DNA of 64,000 nucleotides from Nostoc sp. 'Lobaria pulmonaria (5183) cyanobiont' (GCF_002949795.1 NZ_CP026692.1:2663501-2727500); one strand, 5' to 3'; shown: positions 7,546 through 16,956, counted from the stretch's first letter. Notes: a model not told the origin generated them from the letters alone. Made by a program: numbers and translations.

Positions 7546-9891
7546 CTACTTTGAGGAAGTTGCAGGCAGCACGAACTTGGTTTTCAAAGCTTCCCTGCAC
7601 GCTGCATTGGGAGATGAAGTGGGATTCATCACAAATGCGGCTCCTACATCTCTAGCACATTGCGAAAATATAAGAGCGCCATGTCCGAAATTGGGAAATT
7701 GTATTAATGTGCCATTTGTTAATCCTGCTAATACCTGTTTGCCCACATCTGTATTTGTTTCAGTATCATAGCGATCTTGGAAAATCAGGGTAGGAATGCT
7801 GCTTTTTACAATTTCGCGATCGCGCTTCAAAGCAGGCTTAACAGACCAGATTTGACAGATGGCGTAGGCTTGGCGAGAAGCAATCGCTCGATTTAGTCCC
7901 AAACCAGGCATCTCCAGTGCTTCAAAGGTTGCCAGCGTCCGATCCTTATTGCTAGGAGGGACGAAATCTTGACAATCGAAGCTTCTAAACACACCCTCAG
8001 CCACCACGTCATCAATCTTTATGCCAGAGCGGAAAATAGTCCCAATCGATTCATAAACATGACGGATTTCTGTATTTGACATCGCCTGCAAAGCTTGAAT
8101 CAGCGGCTGTCTCTTGTTTTCTGGGAAGATTTCAGTGATGGAGGTGATTAAAACACTACGATCGCGCGGTTTTTGAGTTTGAAAGCCCACGCCATAAAGA
8201 TTAGCTCTCGCATCGGGGCGTTCTTTTTCGGGCAGGGTTTCGATCGTCGTCAGTACCTGCTGTACCCATTTCTGAGAGGGACGATTGGCTTGGGCTAAGT
8301 TGGCAGTTTCGGTCAAAAGTTTGTGGGCTTGTTCTCGCAACTCATCCGCTTTGGCAAGAAGTTCTTGTGAACGACCAATCGGAATCGGCTTAGTTGGGGG
8401 CGTCGGGAAAATCTTGCCTGACACAACACCTGTATAAGTCGTAGTGATGCCTCGTTCTAATTCCGACACGATCAATGGAATGTAAGCAGCTTTCCGTGCA
8501 TCTAGATCGATATTCACTGATTCAATTAAGCTAGCAAAATCTGCCACGGACACTGCTTTATCAGTTCCCGCGATCGCAATGGGCTTCTTTGCAAGTGTTT
8601 TTAGCAGTGCGATCGTGCGTGCTTTGAGATTGGGATACGCTGCATTACAGGCGGTGTCCTTCTGACAGTCTTCAATCAAATTCAGCATTACCACTTCCAA
8701 ATCCCTCGGTGCAACTTCGTACTTTTTCACTTGAGGGGGAATCGTGGAATCCAGCACGACACTCCGCAGACGTTGCGGATAGTCGCGCATGATTCGCAAT
8801 GCTAGATAAGTACCGTAAGAAATACCGTAGAGATTGACCTTTTCATAACCCAAGGCTGTCGCAAGATTGATCGCATCTGTGGCATTGTTAACAGTGTTGT
8901 ACTGATTGAGATCGAAGCCGTGTACCTGTAGTAACTCAGAGCAGACTTTGTAATATGAGAGCATCTCAGCAAGGTCAGACACATCGTCAGACTCATCCTT
9001 TTTGAGACTGGCAGCAAATTTTTTAGTAAATTCAGCAATCTTGTTGCGCCATTCGCTGTTGGAATTTTTAGCCAGCGTATCCAATGCAATGAAGGTGGGA
9101 GAACAAGCCAGATCGCCTGAAAATCGAGAGCCGCGCTGATCGAATAGAATCACGTCACGGATCTGACGCTGAGGTTCATAAAATTGAGGGAATACTCCTA
9201 GAGCCGTTATATCGCTGCCGCCCGGGCCTCCATGTAAAACTAAGAGGGGATCGGGCTGGGGTGAAAGACTCTTGCTCTTAAAAATGGTGTAAGTAATTTC
9301 AACTTTGCGTCCGTTGGGTTGGCTATAGTTTTCGGGAACGGTGAGAATGCCACAGATCGTCGTTTTACCGTCGATTTCTTCTGGCGCAACAGCAACGGGG
9401 CAAGGGATTTGAGTGGTGCGGTAGAGAGATGATGGCGGCGAAGGTTGCTCGGCAAATCCAGAGGCAGATTGAATCGGTGGATCGGCCGTCTGTGTACTTG
9501 GCGTTTGTGAAGGGGTGAGGCGAATCGATTGGGATTGAGTAGATGCACGAGTAATCCAGTAGACGTAGATCGATTCATCAGGAAATTGATAGATTTGACC
9601 TTTGCTGCCGAGTGCATCTTGTCGGTAGACTACTCGACTCTTTTGATCGAGATAGCTTCCGGGGCGTTTACCGAGCGACTGTAAAAAATAGTATTTGCCA
9701 TTGCTGAGTTGAATGGTCACTATGCCTCGTCGTAGTTGTGAAAAGGTGCAGGGTACAGTATCCACCTTGCCAATTTCCACTTTTGAATAGATAACACAAT
9801 TCGCCTGTATCGTCTCTGCTTTCGCGGCTACAGAGAAACCAAATGAAGCGATCGCGGTTGTGACTGCTAAAAGTAAATTTTGAAGCTTCAT
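7546..9891 (-). CDS. Secreted tripeptidyl-aminopeptidase-like alpha/beta hydrolase with an extra N-terminal domain
   Basis: A 781-residue exported enzyme. Residues 1-26 are a signal peptide. Residues 27-115 form a small domain shared with the neighbouring gene at 10185 (see its CTFSQ, RPG-Y-DQ, GQIY and ES-YVYW elements). A Ser/Thr/Pro-rich linker follows. The hydrolase domain begins near 160: HGGPGG at 220-225 is the oxyanion motif of proline-iminopeptidase-like enzymes, GISYG places the nucleophile at Ser358, FQDRYDTETN supplies the Asp, and GHGALIF the His. A long insertion between Ser and Asp matches the SlpD/Tap type of exopeptidase. It probably removes N-terminal peptides outside the cytoplasm. 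The C-terminal region contains several Cys. It is transcribed toward the gene at 6687 and has its own promoter region upstream. Confidence 0.85.
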   Translation of the reverse strand: MKLQNLLLAVTTAIASFGFSVAAKAETIQANCVIYSKVEIGKVDTVPCTFSQLRRGIVTIQLSNGKYYFLQSLGKRPGSYLDQKSRVVYRQDALGSKGQIYQFPDESIYVYWITRASTQSQSIRLTPSQTPSTQTADPPIQSASGFAEQPSPPSSLYRTTQIPCPVAVAPEEIDGKTTICGILTVPENYSQPNGRKVEITYTIFKSKSLSPQPDPLLVLHGGPGGSDITALGVFPQFYEPQRQIRDVILFDQRGSRFSGDLACSPTFIALDTLAKNSNSEWRNKIAEFTKKFAASLKKDESDDVSDLAEMLSYYKVCSELLQVHGFDLNQYNTVNNATDAINLATALGYEKVNLYGISYGTYLALRIMRDYPQRLRSVVLDSTIPPQVKKYEVAPRDLEVVMLNLIEDCQKDTACNAAYPNLKARTIALLKTLAKKPIAIAGTDKAVSVADFASLIESVNIDLDARKAAYIPLIVSELERGITTTYTGVVSGKIFPTPPTKPIPIGRSQELLAKADELREQAHKLLTETANLAQANRPSQKWVQQVLTTIETLPEKERPDARANLYGVGFQTQKPRDRSVLITSITEIFPENKRQPLIQALQAMSNTEIRHVYESIGTIFRSGIKIDDVVAEGVFRSFDCQDFVPPSNKDRTLATFEALEMPGLGLNRAIASRQAYAICQIWSVKPALKRDREIVKSSIPTLIFQDRYDTETNTDVGKQVLAGLTNGTLIQFPNFGHGALIFSQCARDVGAAFVMNPTSSPNAACREALKTKFVLPATSSK

Positions 9892-10184
9892 GTTAAAAAT
9901 GTATCGTGATTATTTAGGAAAATAGAGCACAATGTCTGAGAAGTCCCCTGGAGGATGCTTAAGCTAATCGTCATTCATTTTTCCAGACTGATTCGCTTGT
10001 AGTAACGGCTTCAGCCCTGGTGTTATGCAACTTAAATGCTCATTAGCTTATTCACGAAAGAATCAGCGTTTCAGACATTGTGACTTAACCAAATAATTAA
10101 TGAGGGTTTCAGCTTTTTCGGCTACCTTTTAAGAAATCCGGGTCTCAGTGCCCTCTAAATTGGATGTGTTTGTCCAGATAGCAA
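9892..10184. other. Intergenic region between two same-strand secreted genes
   Basis: Just under 300 bp with no supported gene. It probably carries the promoter for the 7546-9891 gene, as both neighbours read on the minus strand and the gap is too long for simple operon spacing. Confidence 0.4.
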
Positions 10185-10814
10185 CTATTTCTTACAATCC
10201 TCTGAACCCCCTGTGTAAACAATCGATTGGTAGCGTCCTTCCTCTGTTCGGATCGTTACACAGTAGTTAGTTCTGCCTTCTAGCCAGTAGCCGTAGCCCG
10301 AATCATCACTCTTGACCCATCGATAGCCCCGCTCTTTCACTGTGTTTTCTGCCTGTCCTGCCCTTGCCCCCACTAAATCACTCAACCGAGAAACAGTAGT
10401 ACCCGCCTCAGGCTGACGCCTAGCAGCAGCCCTACGATTTCTGTTACCTGAGTTTTGTCGATTAGCAGATGTATCCCAATAGACAAAAATCGACTCATTG
10501 GCGAGACGATAAATCTGTCCCCGATCGCCTAGTCCAGCTTGTCGATAGGCAGCATCACCATTTTGATCGCGATAATTGCCGGGTCGATTACCCTCAGGGA
10601 GCAAGTCATAGCTACGACCATTTTCCAGTTGAATGCTAACCGCACCCTGCCGTTGGGAAAAGGTACAAGAACCAGAAGATGTGGCGCGGTCTTGTCCTTT
10701 TGGGAACACATCGCAACGGGCATTCACGGTATCGGCTTTGACGGATACGGGAAAACTCAAAGAAGCGATCGCCAATGCTACCGCTAAAAATAAATTTGAA
10801 GATTTGATCGCCAT
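10185..10814 (-). CDS. Secreted protein sharing the N-terminal domain of the neighbouring hydrolase
   Basis: A 209-residue protein with a signal peptide (MAIKSSNLF, hydrophobic core, cleavage near VKADT). Residues 25-118 match the N-terminal domain of the 7546-9891 hydrolase element by element: CTFSQ, IQLENG versus IQLSNG, RPGNYRDQ versus RPGSYLDQ, GQIY, and ESIFVYWDTS versus ESIYVYWITR. After an Arg-rich linker, residues 145-209 look like a separate small domain (DLVGARAGQAENTVKERGYRW, with two Cys near the end), reminiscent of small periplasmic domains seen in cyanobacterial secreted proteins. No enzymatic motif is seen. The shared domain suggests that one gene seeded the other by duplication, and that the domain binds a common partner. 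Confidence 0.75.
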   Translation of the reverse strand: MAIKSSNLFLAVALAIASLSFPVSVKADTVNARCDVFPKGQDRATSSGSCTFSQRQGAVSIQLENGRSYDLLPEGNRPGNYRDQNGDAAYRQAGLGDRGQIYRLANESIFVYWDTSANRQNSGNRNRRAAARRQPEAGTTVSRLSDLVGARAGQAENTVKERGYRWVKSDDSGYGYWLEGRTNYCVTIRTEEGRYQSIVYTGGSEDCKK

Positions 10815-11207
10815 AAAGCTCCTGAGTTATGACAACGAAGATGACATTTTATATCATCCCCTAAATGTGCATTTGCTAGTTGACACTTGCAAAAATTTTT
10901 AAACTATCTGGCGTTGTGTCACTCTCCAAAAACTTTTGCAAATTCTGAATTCTAGAGCTTTTGTATCGGAAGCATAGGCGTAGCCCGCCGCAGGCATCGC
11001 CAGTTTTTTTCTCTTGAAGAAGAATTTCGAAAAAGCAAGTCAGAATTAAAAGCGTGGGGGATTCAGACCTTCTACTAATTGAAGACCAGATGGAGATAAA
11101 ATCGCTATTTTCCTTGTTCTAAAATCTCTAAATTAATTGATGATAAAGAATTAAAGTCGGACGATGACCGACACTAATATCAGTTACTCAATCACTTGAC
11201 CATAGAT
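10815..11207. other. Intergenic region with a short Nostoc-type palindromic repeat
   Basis: A gap of about 390 bp between divergent genes, so it contains both promoters. Around 10977-11002 is a GCGTAGCCCGCCGCAGGCATCGC palindromic element of the type also seen at 44355 and 62250. No frame was supported. Confidence 0.5.
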
Positions 11208-12971
11208 ATGTTCCTGTTTAATCGCTTCCTCCATTCAATAATTCGGTTTGTGCTAGTCAGTGTGATGACGATCGCAATGGTGCTTGGTTGGAGTGCGATC
11301 GCTCACAGTCAACTACCTTCTTTACCTACCGCAGCCTCCAACGATCCGCATAAGCCACCTAGTGGTGTTACCCGCCTCGGTATGTATGAAATTGCGTCTG
11401 TGTATTCACCCTTAGACAGAAACTTATTGTTTGAGATTGTCTCTCCCACTGTTTTTAATCGTAGCCAACCGCCAGATGGATCTCTTCCAGTAGAGGTACG
11501 TGCCGAAGAAATAACACAACGGCTCATGCGAGCGCTCGACCGAACTAACAAAGCTAAACAAACTCCTCTGGTTTCTATTGCCATTCTGAATAAAGATTTA
11601 ATCCTCCAGTTGAGTGACGATCAAACGACCCGTCCTTTAAGGCTGGTGAGTGTAACAGAGCCAGATGCTGACTACCACGGGAAAACTCTGGAGGAATTGG
11701 CGCAGGAGTGGCAAAAAATATTACAAGCAGAAGTGGAACGCATTAATAGACTCTTCTCGCATAAGGTATTGTGGCAACGGATTGGGCAGGCACTGCAAAT
11801 CAGCATCGGCTTAGTGTTGGGGAGTGTTGTGTTGTGGTTACTGCGGCGAACTTTAATTCGCAAACAGACAGCATTGCAAGTTCGCCATCAAGAGCAGAAA
11901 GCTGCGGTAAAACAGGGTGTGGTCAAGCGAGCTGAGGCAGAAACATCCACAACTATTCACACAATAGAGATCGGCGAAAAGAAAACAGATGCAGACACGA
12001 TCGCCCATCAGCGATCGCAGTTTCTAGACACGATCCAGCGACAGTTCAGCCTCAAGCGCCAACTGGGGATTTATTCTCTGCTGACATGGCTACTGTTTTG
12101 GGCATTTATTCTGATGTGGTACATCGGGATTGTGGTCATCATGTATCGCGTCCCCTACCTCATGAGATGGTGGACGGACGCTTTAGCCAGGCCCCTGGCG
12201 CTACTGATTATTTGGTTTTTCATCAGTCTTGTTATTCGGATCGGCAAAATCTTAATTGACCGCCTCACTGATGTCTGGACAACCCATTCCTCTCTCCCTT
12301 TGAGTGAAACTCAACGGATTGCGCTACGAGCTGCAACAGTTTCCGGGGCACTCAAAGGATTAATCACTTTTGTTTTCATCACCTTGGGTATCTTGGATTT
12401 TCTAAAAATATTTAATCTGCCTACCAGTTCAATTTTGGCAGGGGGCGCTGTCATCGGTATCGCCATTTCTCTTGGTTCCCAAAGTCTGATTAAAGATTTA
12501 GTCAATGGCTGCTTGATTTTGATGGAGGATCAATTTGCTGTGGGAGATGTAATTGAGATTGGGGATAAAAGCGGACTGGTGGAAAATCTCAACCTGCGGG
12601 TGACTCAACTACGGAATAACGAAGGTAAACTAATTACCATTCCCAATAGCAATATCATGAATGTCAGCAATCTAACCCGTCTCTGGTCGCGGGTAGACTT
12701 TTCTATTGTAGTGGCGTATGAAAACGACCCCAAGCAGGTTTTAGAGATTCTCAAGCAAGTATGCAAACAATTGTATAGCGAAGTAGAATGGCGCGATCGC
12801 CTGCCAGAATCGCCCCAAGTGTTGGGGATTGATGACCTATCCCACACAGGTATGTTAGTGCGCGTCTGGATTAAAACCGCACCTATGGAACAATGGAGCG
12901 TTGGGCGAGAGTTTCGTCTACGGGTACGGCAAGCCTTTGAAGCCAACAATATTCAGATGAATGCAAATTGA
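11208..12971 (+). CDS. MscS-family small-conductance mechanosensitive channel
   Basis: A 587-residue member of the enlarged MscS group. It has a signal peptide (VLGWSAIAHS cleavage), a periplasmic domain of about 150 residues, a membrane segment near 195-215, a charged cytoplasmic-looking loop, then further helices from about 290. The pore helix and beta domain follow the MscS pattern: GGAVIGIAISLGSQSLIKDLVNG, then GDVIEIGDKSGLVENLNLR and IPNSNI. The family releases solutes during hypo-osmotic shock; the extra N-terminal domain probably tunes gating. The ATG at 11208 is preferred over an in-frame TTG at 11196 because it leaves a normal signal peptide. Confidence 0.92.
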   Translation: MFLFNRFLHSIIRFVLVSVMTIAMVLGWSAIAHSQLPSLPTAASNDPHKPPSGVTRLGMYEIASVYSPLDRNLLFEIVSPTVFNRSQPPDGSLPVEVRAEEITQRLMRALDRTNKAKQTPLVSIAILNKDLILQLSDDQTTRPLRLVSVTEPDADYHGKTLEELAQEWQKILQAEVERINRLFSHKVLWQRIGQALQISIGLVLGSVVLWLLRRTLIRKQTALQVRHQEQKAAVKQGVVKRAEAETSTTIHTIEIGEKKTDADTIAHQRSQFLDTIQRQFSLKRQLGIYSLLTWLLFWAFILMWYIGIVVIMYRVPYLMRWWTDALARPLALLIIWFFISLVIRIGKILIDRLTDVWTTHSSLPLSETQRIALRAATVSGALKGLITFVFITLGILDFLKIFNLPTSSILAGGAVIGIAISLGSQSLIKDLVNGCLILMEDQFAVGDVIEIGDKSGLVENLNLRVTQLRNNEGKLITIPNSNIMNVSNLTRLWSRVDFSIVVAYENDPKQVLEILKQVCKQLYSEVEWRDRLPESPQVLGIDDLSHTGMLVRVWIKTAPMEQWSVGREFRLRVRQAFEANNIQMNAN

Positions 12972-13070
12972 GGATTGTCAGCTGAAAACGAATAACTTAC
13001 TAGAACCGCTAAAACCTTTTGCTGAAAAACGCTTCAATATACTACAAAACTTTTTTGCAAGATGATTAAA

Positions 13071-13616
13071 TTAAGAACAGCCCTCAACATATTCGACTTC
13101 TGGCAATTTACCCGCTCTGAACTCAGTGACAAGCTTACCATCAGTCTCGAAGACTAGACGATAGTTGCGATCGCCACGGTCTTTCGGGATGAAAGTTAGG
13201 TAATGTCCGTTTTGGACGTATTTATGAGGTGTAACTTTAATTTGTCCTGGGTAAAGTGACTTGATTTGCGCTTCTGTGTCGCCAATTTTTGCACCTTTGA
13301 GGGTAGTAATCTGATTATTTTGCCTCACATCTACTCTAGAAATCCGACCTTTTGTCACCATGAACGAAAGGTTTTTGGGTTGATTTTGTGGCTTAACATA
13401 ATAGCAATTATTATTTGGTGCATCGCCCACTAGCTTAGTACCAGCAGCCTTTGCCGCTTGGGGGACAGTCATGCCAACTTGTACTGTACCGATGCCGTTG
13501 ATAAAAAGTTTTGATTGGTTCGTCAGTTTCGCCTTTGCTACAACTGTGCTGACAGTCAGAGAAGAAACTGCCAGTATTACGGTGACAAAAGTCAATAATT
13601 TAGTTTTGCTATTCAT
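13071..13616 (-). CDS. Secreted protein of unknown function, SmpA/BLIP-like
   Basis: A 181-residue protein with a signal peptide (basic MNSKTKLL, hydrophobic core, cleavage near VVAKA). The mature part has GIGTVQVGMTVPQAAKAAG, which resembles the helix-strand entry of SmpA/OmlA- or BLIP-like small domains, and later KGAKIGDTEAQIKSLYPGQI, a second copy of the same G-D-x-x-x-x-I pattern. Two Cys (in NNCYYV and VEGCS) could form a disulphide. Enzymatic residues are not seen. It is probably periplasmic. The fold suggestion is my inference from the repeated pattern, not an established family call. Confidence 0.65.
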   Translation of the reverse strand: MNSKTKLLTFVTVILAVSSLTVSTVVAKAKLTNQSKLFINGIGTVQVGMTVPQAAKAAGTKLVGDAPNNNCYYVKPQNQPKNLSFMVTKGRISRVDVRQNNQITTLKGAKIGDTEAQIKSLYPGQIKVTPHKYVQNGHYLTFIPKDRGDRNYRLVFETDGKLVTEFRAGKLPEVEYVEGCS

Positions 13617-13870
13617 AATTGTATATTTTCCTCAGTTAGGTTGATAATTTCATCGAAGCAGAAACTGCGTACTAAGTTTGTCAATTTTTCTGCCAAAGGA
13701 GAATGAGTTTGTGGAATTTGCTCAATTGTGGTTCAAATACTTGAATTCTGCTGTAAACAGTAAGTCGCCATTTTTCTACAAGAAAAAAATATAAGAAGTT
13801 AGCAAGTCTTCTTATTTCGGTTACATTGAATTCACCTTATACCTAGCTCTTAACTTCATCGCTCTAAAAA

Positions 13871-15196
13871 ATGGTTCCTTCCAAACGAGTTTATTTATTA
13901 TTGGTTTTGGGTATTGCGATCGCCCCGATCCTATCCTTATTTCTGATTGTTAGAGCAACCATCGCTATCACTGTGCTATTTAATGCCATCATTTTCGGAC
14001 TGATGGTTGTAGATGGTTTGCGGGTGCGGCGTTCTCGTGTGCAAATTAGCCGCGAATTACCGTCACGATTATCGATTGGGCGAGATAATCCTGTAGTGCT
14101 AAAGGTGACATCGCCAAATAACGACACCCAAATTGAAATCCGCGACTATTACCCAACAGGATTTGGCGTGTCTGCACCTGCACTCAGCGCCATTGTTCCC
14201 AGTAACAGCACTGAGGAATTAACGTATACCGTCCACCCGACACAGCGGGGAGAGTTTCCTTGGGGAAATATTCAAGTCCGACAGTTGGGGCTTTGGGGAT
14301 TAGCTTGGGATGATTGGCAAATTCCCCAAAGTCTGCCAGTAAAAGTTTATCCTGATTTAGTGGGATTGCGATCGCTGACCATTCGTCTGACACTGCAATC
14401 ATCGGGATCGATGCGCCAATCTCGCAAAACTGGTATTGGTACAGAGTTTGCCGAATTGCGAAACTATCGCACAGGTGACGATTTGCGGTTTATTGATTGG
14501 AAAGCTACCGCCCGTCGGGTTGGGGCTTATGGTAATGCTATGCCACTGGTGAGGGTTTTGGAACCAGAACAGGAACAAACGTTACTGATTTTACTCGATC
14601 GCGGACGGCTGATGACGGCAAAAGTACAGAATTTGCAGCGATTTGACTGGGGATTGAATGCAACTTTATTCTTAGCTTTGGCAGGTTTACATCGAGGCGA
14701 TCGCGTGGGTATTGGTGTATTTGACCGCCAAATGCATACGTGGATTCCCCCAGAACGCGGTCAACATCATTTGAATCAGCTAATCGATCGCTTAACTCCA
14801 ATTCAACCAGTGTTATTTGAATCTGATTATTTGGGGGCGGTGACAAATGTTTTGCAGCGACAAACTCGGAGGGCGCTGGTGGTAGTGATTACTGACTTAG
14901 TTGATGTTACTGCCTCTACAGAACTCCTAGCTGCACTCTCCAAGCTAGCACCCCGCTACCTTCCATTTTGCGTGACTTTGCGAGATCCACAAGTCGATCG
15001 TCTAGCACACACCTTTACAGATGATGTCGCAAGTGCCTACACCCGTGCAGTAGCACTAGATTTATTAATGCAACGACAAGTGGCTTATGCCCAACTAAAA
15101 CAAAAAGGTGTATTAGTGTTAGACGCGCCAGCAAATCAAATTGCCGATCAGTTGGTTGAGCGATATCTGCAACTCAAAGCGCGAAATCAACTTTAG
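13871..15196 (+). CDS. DUF58 domain protein (MoxR-partner type)
   Basis: A 441-residue protein with two N-terminal membrane helices (about 7-45), a beta-rich middle and the DUF58 hallmark: ELRNYRTGDDLRFIDWKATAR near residue 195. The C-terminal half is vWA-like, with LLILLDRGR as its first strand. DUF58 proteins work with MoxR AAA ATPases in assembling or chaperoning large complexes, and the two genes normally lie together. Here the MoxR gene is at 53766, on the same strand but 38 kb away. The protein stands alone, with GNAT genes following after 56 bp. Location in the membrane is inferred. Confidence 0.88.
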   Translation: MVPSKRVYLLLVLGIAIAPILSLFLIVRATIAITVLFNAIIFGLMVVDGLRVRRSRVQISRELPSRLSIGRDNPVVLKVTSPNNDTQIEIRDYYPTGFGVSAPALSAIVPSNSTEELTYTVHPTQRGEFPWGNIQVRQLGLWGLAWDDWQIPQSLPVKVYPDLVGLRSLTIRLTLQSSGSMRQSRKTGIGTEFAELRNYRTGDDLRFIDWKATARRVGAYGNAMPLVRVLEPEQEQTLLILLDRGRLMTAKVQNLQRFDWGLNATLFLALAGLHRGDRVGIGVFDRQMHTWIPPERGQHHLNQLIDRLTPIQPVLFESDYLGAVTNVLQRQTRRALVVVITDLVDVTASTELLAALSKLAPRYLPFCVTLRDPQVDRLAHTFTDDVASAYTRAVALDLLMQRQVAYAQLKQKGVLVLDAPANQIADQLVERYLQLKARNQL

Positions 15197-15239
15197 TCAT
15201 TGTTACTCTAACTTGTGTATTTTTATGCAATTATTTAGC

Positions 15240-15245
15240 GGAGGT
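15240..15245 (+). promoter_or_regulatory. Ribosome binding site that selects a TTG start
   Basis: GGAGGT lies 7 nt before the TTG codon at 15253. It is one of the best Shine-Dalgarno matches in the window and decides the start of the first GNAT gene. Confidence 0.75.
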
Positions 15246-15252
15246 ATAAACT

Positions 15253-15762
15253 TTGCTTAAAATTATCCAGGTAGAGACTGATAAACATAACTCTCATATC
15301 CAGGAAGTGTTTTGGGAATATTTTAATGAGACTAAGTTAATATTCAGCCATAAATTCGGCATCAATTTAAATATTAATACATTCTTTGAACAATATATGA
15401 CTCAACTCCACGAATTTCTACCCCCTTCAGGGCGCTTGCTTTTGGGACAATATGAGGAAAAAATAGCTGGCTGCGCTTGCTTGCGAAAGATTGGTGAAGA
15501 TATGGGCGAAATTAAAAGAATGTATGTAAGACCAGAATTTTGCAGAAAAGGAACCGGTCGGTCTTTATTAGAAGTTATCATCAATGAAGCTGCCTACATT
15601 GGTTACTCCAAAATACGTTTAGACAGCGCCCCTTTTGCAAAGGAAGCACAGGCACTTTATCATATATTTGGCTTTCATAATATCGAGCCGTATTTGGAAA
15701 AAACAGAGATTTCTCTGGAACATCGAGCAAACTGGGTTTTTATGGAATTAGTTTTAAAATGA
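15253..15762 (+). CDS. GNAT-family N-acetyltransferase
   Basis: A 169-residue acetyl-CoA-dependent acetyltransferase. The acetyl-CoA loop region reads KRMYVRPEFCRKGTGRSLLEVII, matching the R/Q-x-x-G-x-G/A motif A (RKGTGRS). The later ALYHIFGFHNIEPY segment is the usual motif B. The start is a TTG at 15253: GGAGGT at 15240-15245 is a strong ribosome binding site at 7 nt spacing, and the only nearby ATG is out of frame, so I keep the TTG. The stop overlaps the start of the next GNAT gene in an ATGA, so they are translationally coupled. Substrate is unknown. Confidence 0.9.
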   Translation: MLKIIQVETDKHNSHIQEVFWEYFNETKLIFSHKFGINLNINTFFEQYMTQLHEFLPPSGRLLLGQYEEKIAGCACLRKIGEDMGEIKRMYVRPEFCRKGTGRSLLEVIINEAAYIGYSKIRLDSAPFAKEAQALYHIFGFHNIEPYLEKTEISLEHRANWVFMELVLK

Positions 15763-16369
15763 TCGATATCCGTTGTGAAACTCTGCTAGACTACACAGCA
15801 ATAGCTGAGGTGAATACATTAGCCTTTGGGCAAGAAAACGAAGCTCAACTTGTGGAGAAAATTCGCTATTCTGACCGTTATATTTCCGAACTTTCTCTAG
15901 TTGCAGAGGTTGAAAATGTTGTAGTCGGTCATATTTTATTCAGCTACATTGACCTGATGGGTGAAGAAACCCTACAGGTACTTAGTTTAGCTCCTTTGGC
16001 AGTTCATCCACAGTTTCAAAGACAAGGAATTGGTAGCGCACTAATAAAAGCAGGGTTAGAAATAGCAGAGGCAAAGAAAGAAGTCATAATAATTGTACTA
16101 GTACAGCTTGGCGTAAATAAACATACCATTTCAAATGGCGCAAGAGCTTGGAATACAATTCTTTTGACTTTTGACTTTTGACTTTTGACTTCCGCCTTGC
16201 GGTACTAGGTCATCCCCAATTTTATACTCGCTTTGGTTTTCAGCCTTCTGTTGTTTATGAAATCGAGTCTCCCTTTCCGGTACCAGAGGAATTTTTCATG
16301 GTGAAAGCATTACAAAGTTATCAAAAGCAGTATCAAGGCAAGGTTGTTTATCCAGATGCTTTTTATTAA
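15759..16369 (+). pseudogene. GNAT acetyltransferase split by a 107-bp MITE
   Basis: The N-terminal frame (15759-16099) reads as a YhbS-type GNAT, with the motif A segment AVHPQFQRQGIGSALIKAG, and runs normally to EVIIIV. Then the frame enters a repeat element and stops at 16181. The C-terminal half resumes in another frame with GHPQFYTRFGFQPS, the classical continuation of this family, and ends at 16369. Deleting the 107 bases 16100-16206 gives a seamless VLGHPQFYTRF junction and an open frame of 504 bp (167 residues plus stop). The insertion is therefore recent and the parent gene otherwise intact. The gene starts in a 4-bp overlap with the preceding GNAT. Whether the two fragments make anything functional is doubtful. 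Confidence 0.9.
16100..16206. mobile_element. MITE (AGTAC terminal inverted repeats), full copy inside the GNAT gene
   Basis: A 107-bp element begins AGTACAGCTTGGCG and its far end, read on the other strand, begins AGTACCGCAAGGCG: 14-bp terminal inverted repeats with 3 mismatches. The interior contains four TTTTGAC heptamers. A second full copy at 41099-41191 is 93 bp, exactly two heptamers shorter, and a partial copy lies at 39673-39777. There is no coding capacity, so it must have been moved by a transposase from elsewhere. Confidence 0.85.
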
Positions 16370-16501
16370 GTATAGTAAAATACAGTTTAGTTAAGTATTT
16401 ATTTTTTCTCTTTGAGACGCTGCGCGTAGCTTGCTTCTCCGTAGGAGTACGCGATTCGTTATTACTTCTGACTTTTCACAGGATGTAGAGAAGCGGGAAT
16501 A

Positions 16502-16526
16502 GTTCGCGGGCACATTATTCGCGAAC
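16502..16526. repeat. GTTCGCG palindrome, site 1
   Basis: GTTCGCG at 16502-16508 and CGCGAAC at 16520-16526 are separated by 11 bp. The site lies just after the stop codon of the 16530-16940 gene. Related palindromes lie at 16957 and 17643. Confidence 0.7.
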
Positions 16527-16529
16527 CCA

Positions 16530-16940
16530 CTAATAATCTTTGTTGTATTTAGAAGTTTCTTCGATTAAATCTTTCAAACCCTGGTTTAAAATTTTAATTG
16601 AACGATCTAATGCTTCGATTTTGGCTTTTAGAAAAATTTGTTCTACAGCATCTAGGTATGCTTGACTACCAGCTTTACCTAAATGTTTGTAACGAGAACT
16701 CTTACCATCAGTCTTTGTGGGAAATATTGCCACACTAGCCTGTAGTTTATAATACCAATATGCTGAATTCCTGCCTTTAGCGAGATAGCGAACAATCGAA
16801 CAGGAAGATGCAGCTACTTCTCCCGAAGCACTTGCACTTATTGCTTGGATTTCTTTCTCAAGATGCTCTTTAGCTTGAACTACGCAATTTATGCGTGCAT
16901 ATAAATCTTCTTGGGGCAAGGGTTTTGAGTTATTAGGCAT
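16530..16940 (-). CDS. Small protein of unknown function bracketed by palindromes
   Basis: A 136-residue soluble protein that I do not recognise. The N-terminal 40 residues and the C-terminal 45 residues are predicted to be helical and charged (EDLYARINCVVQAKEHLEKE and AKIEALDRSIKILNQGLKDL). The middle has two Cys-free beta-like strands with an RYLAKGRNSAYWYYKLQ segment, rich in aromatic residues, that resembles short nucleic-acid-binding inserts in some DUF6788-like proteins; that resemblance is weak. A GGTTCGT...ACGAACC palindrome lies 16 bp before the start codon and a related GTTCGCG...CGCGAAC palindrome lies 3 bp after the stop. Such an arrangement suits a self-regulated DNA-binding protein or a small mobile unit, but neither is shown. 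Confidence 0.6.
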   Translation of the reverse strand: MPNNSKPLPQEDLYARINCVVQAKEHLEKEIQAISASASGEVAASSCSIVRYLAKGRNSAYWYYKLQASVAIFPTKTDGKSSRYKHLGKAGSQAYLDAVEQIFLKAKIEALDRSIKILNQGLKDLIEETSKYNKDY

Positions 16941-16956
16941 AAAACAAAAATTATAC

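Noticed and set aside
8802..9617. Minus-strand frames inside the hydrolase gene
   Set aside because: They are alternative-frame shadows of the 781-residue hydrolase, whose motifs all fit the main frame.
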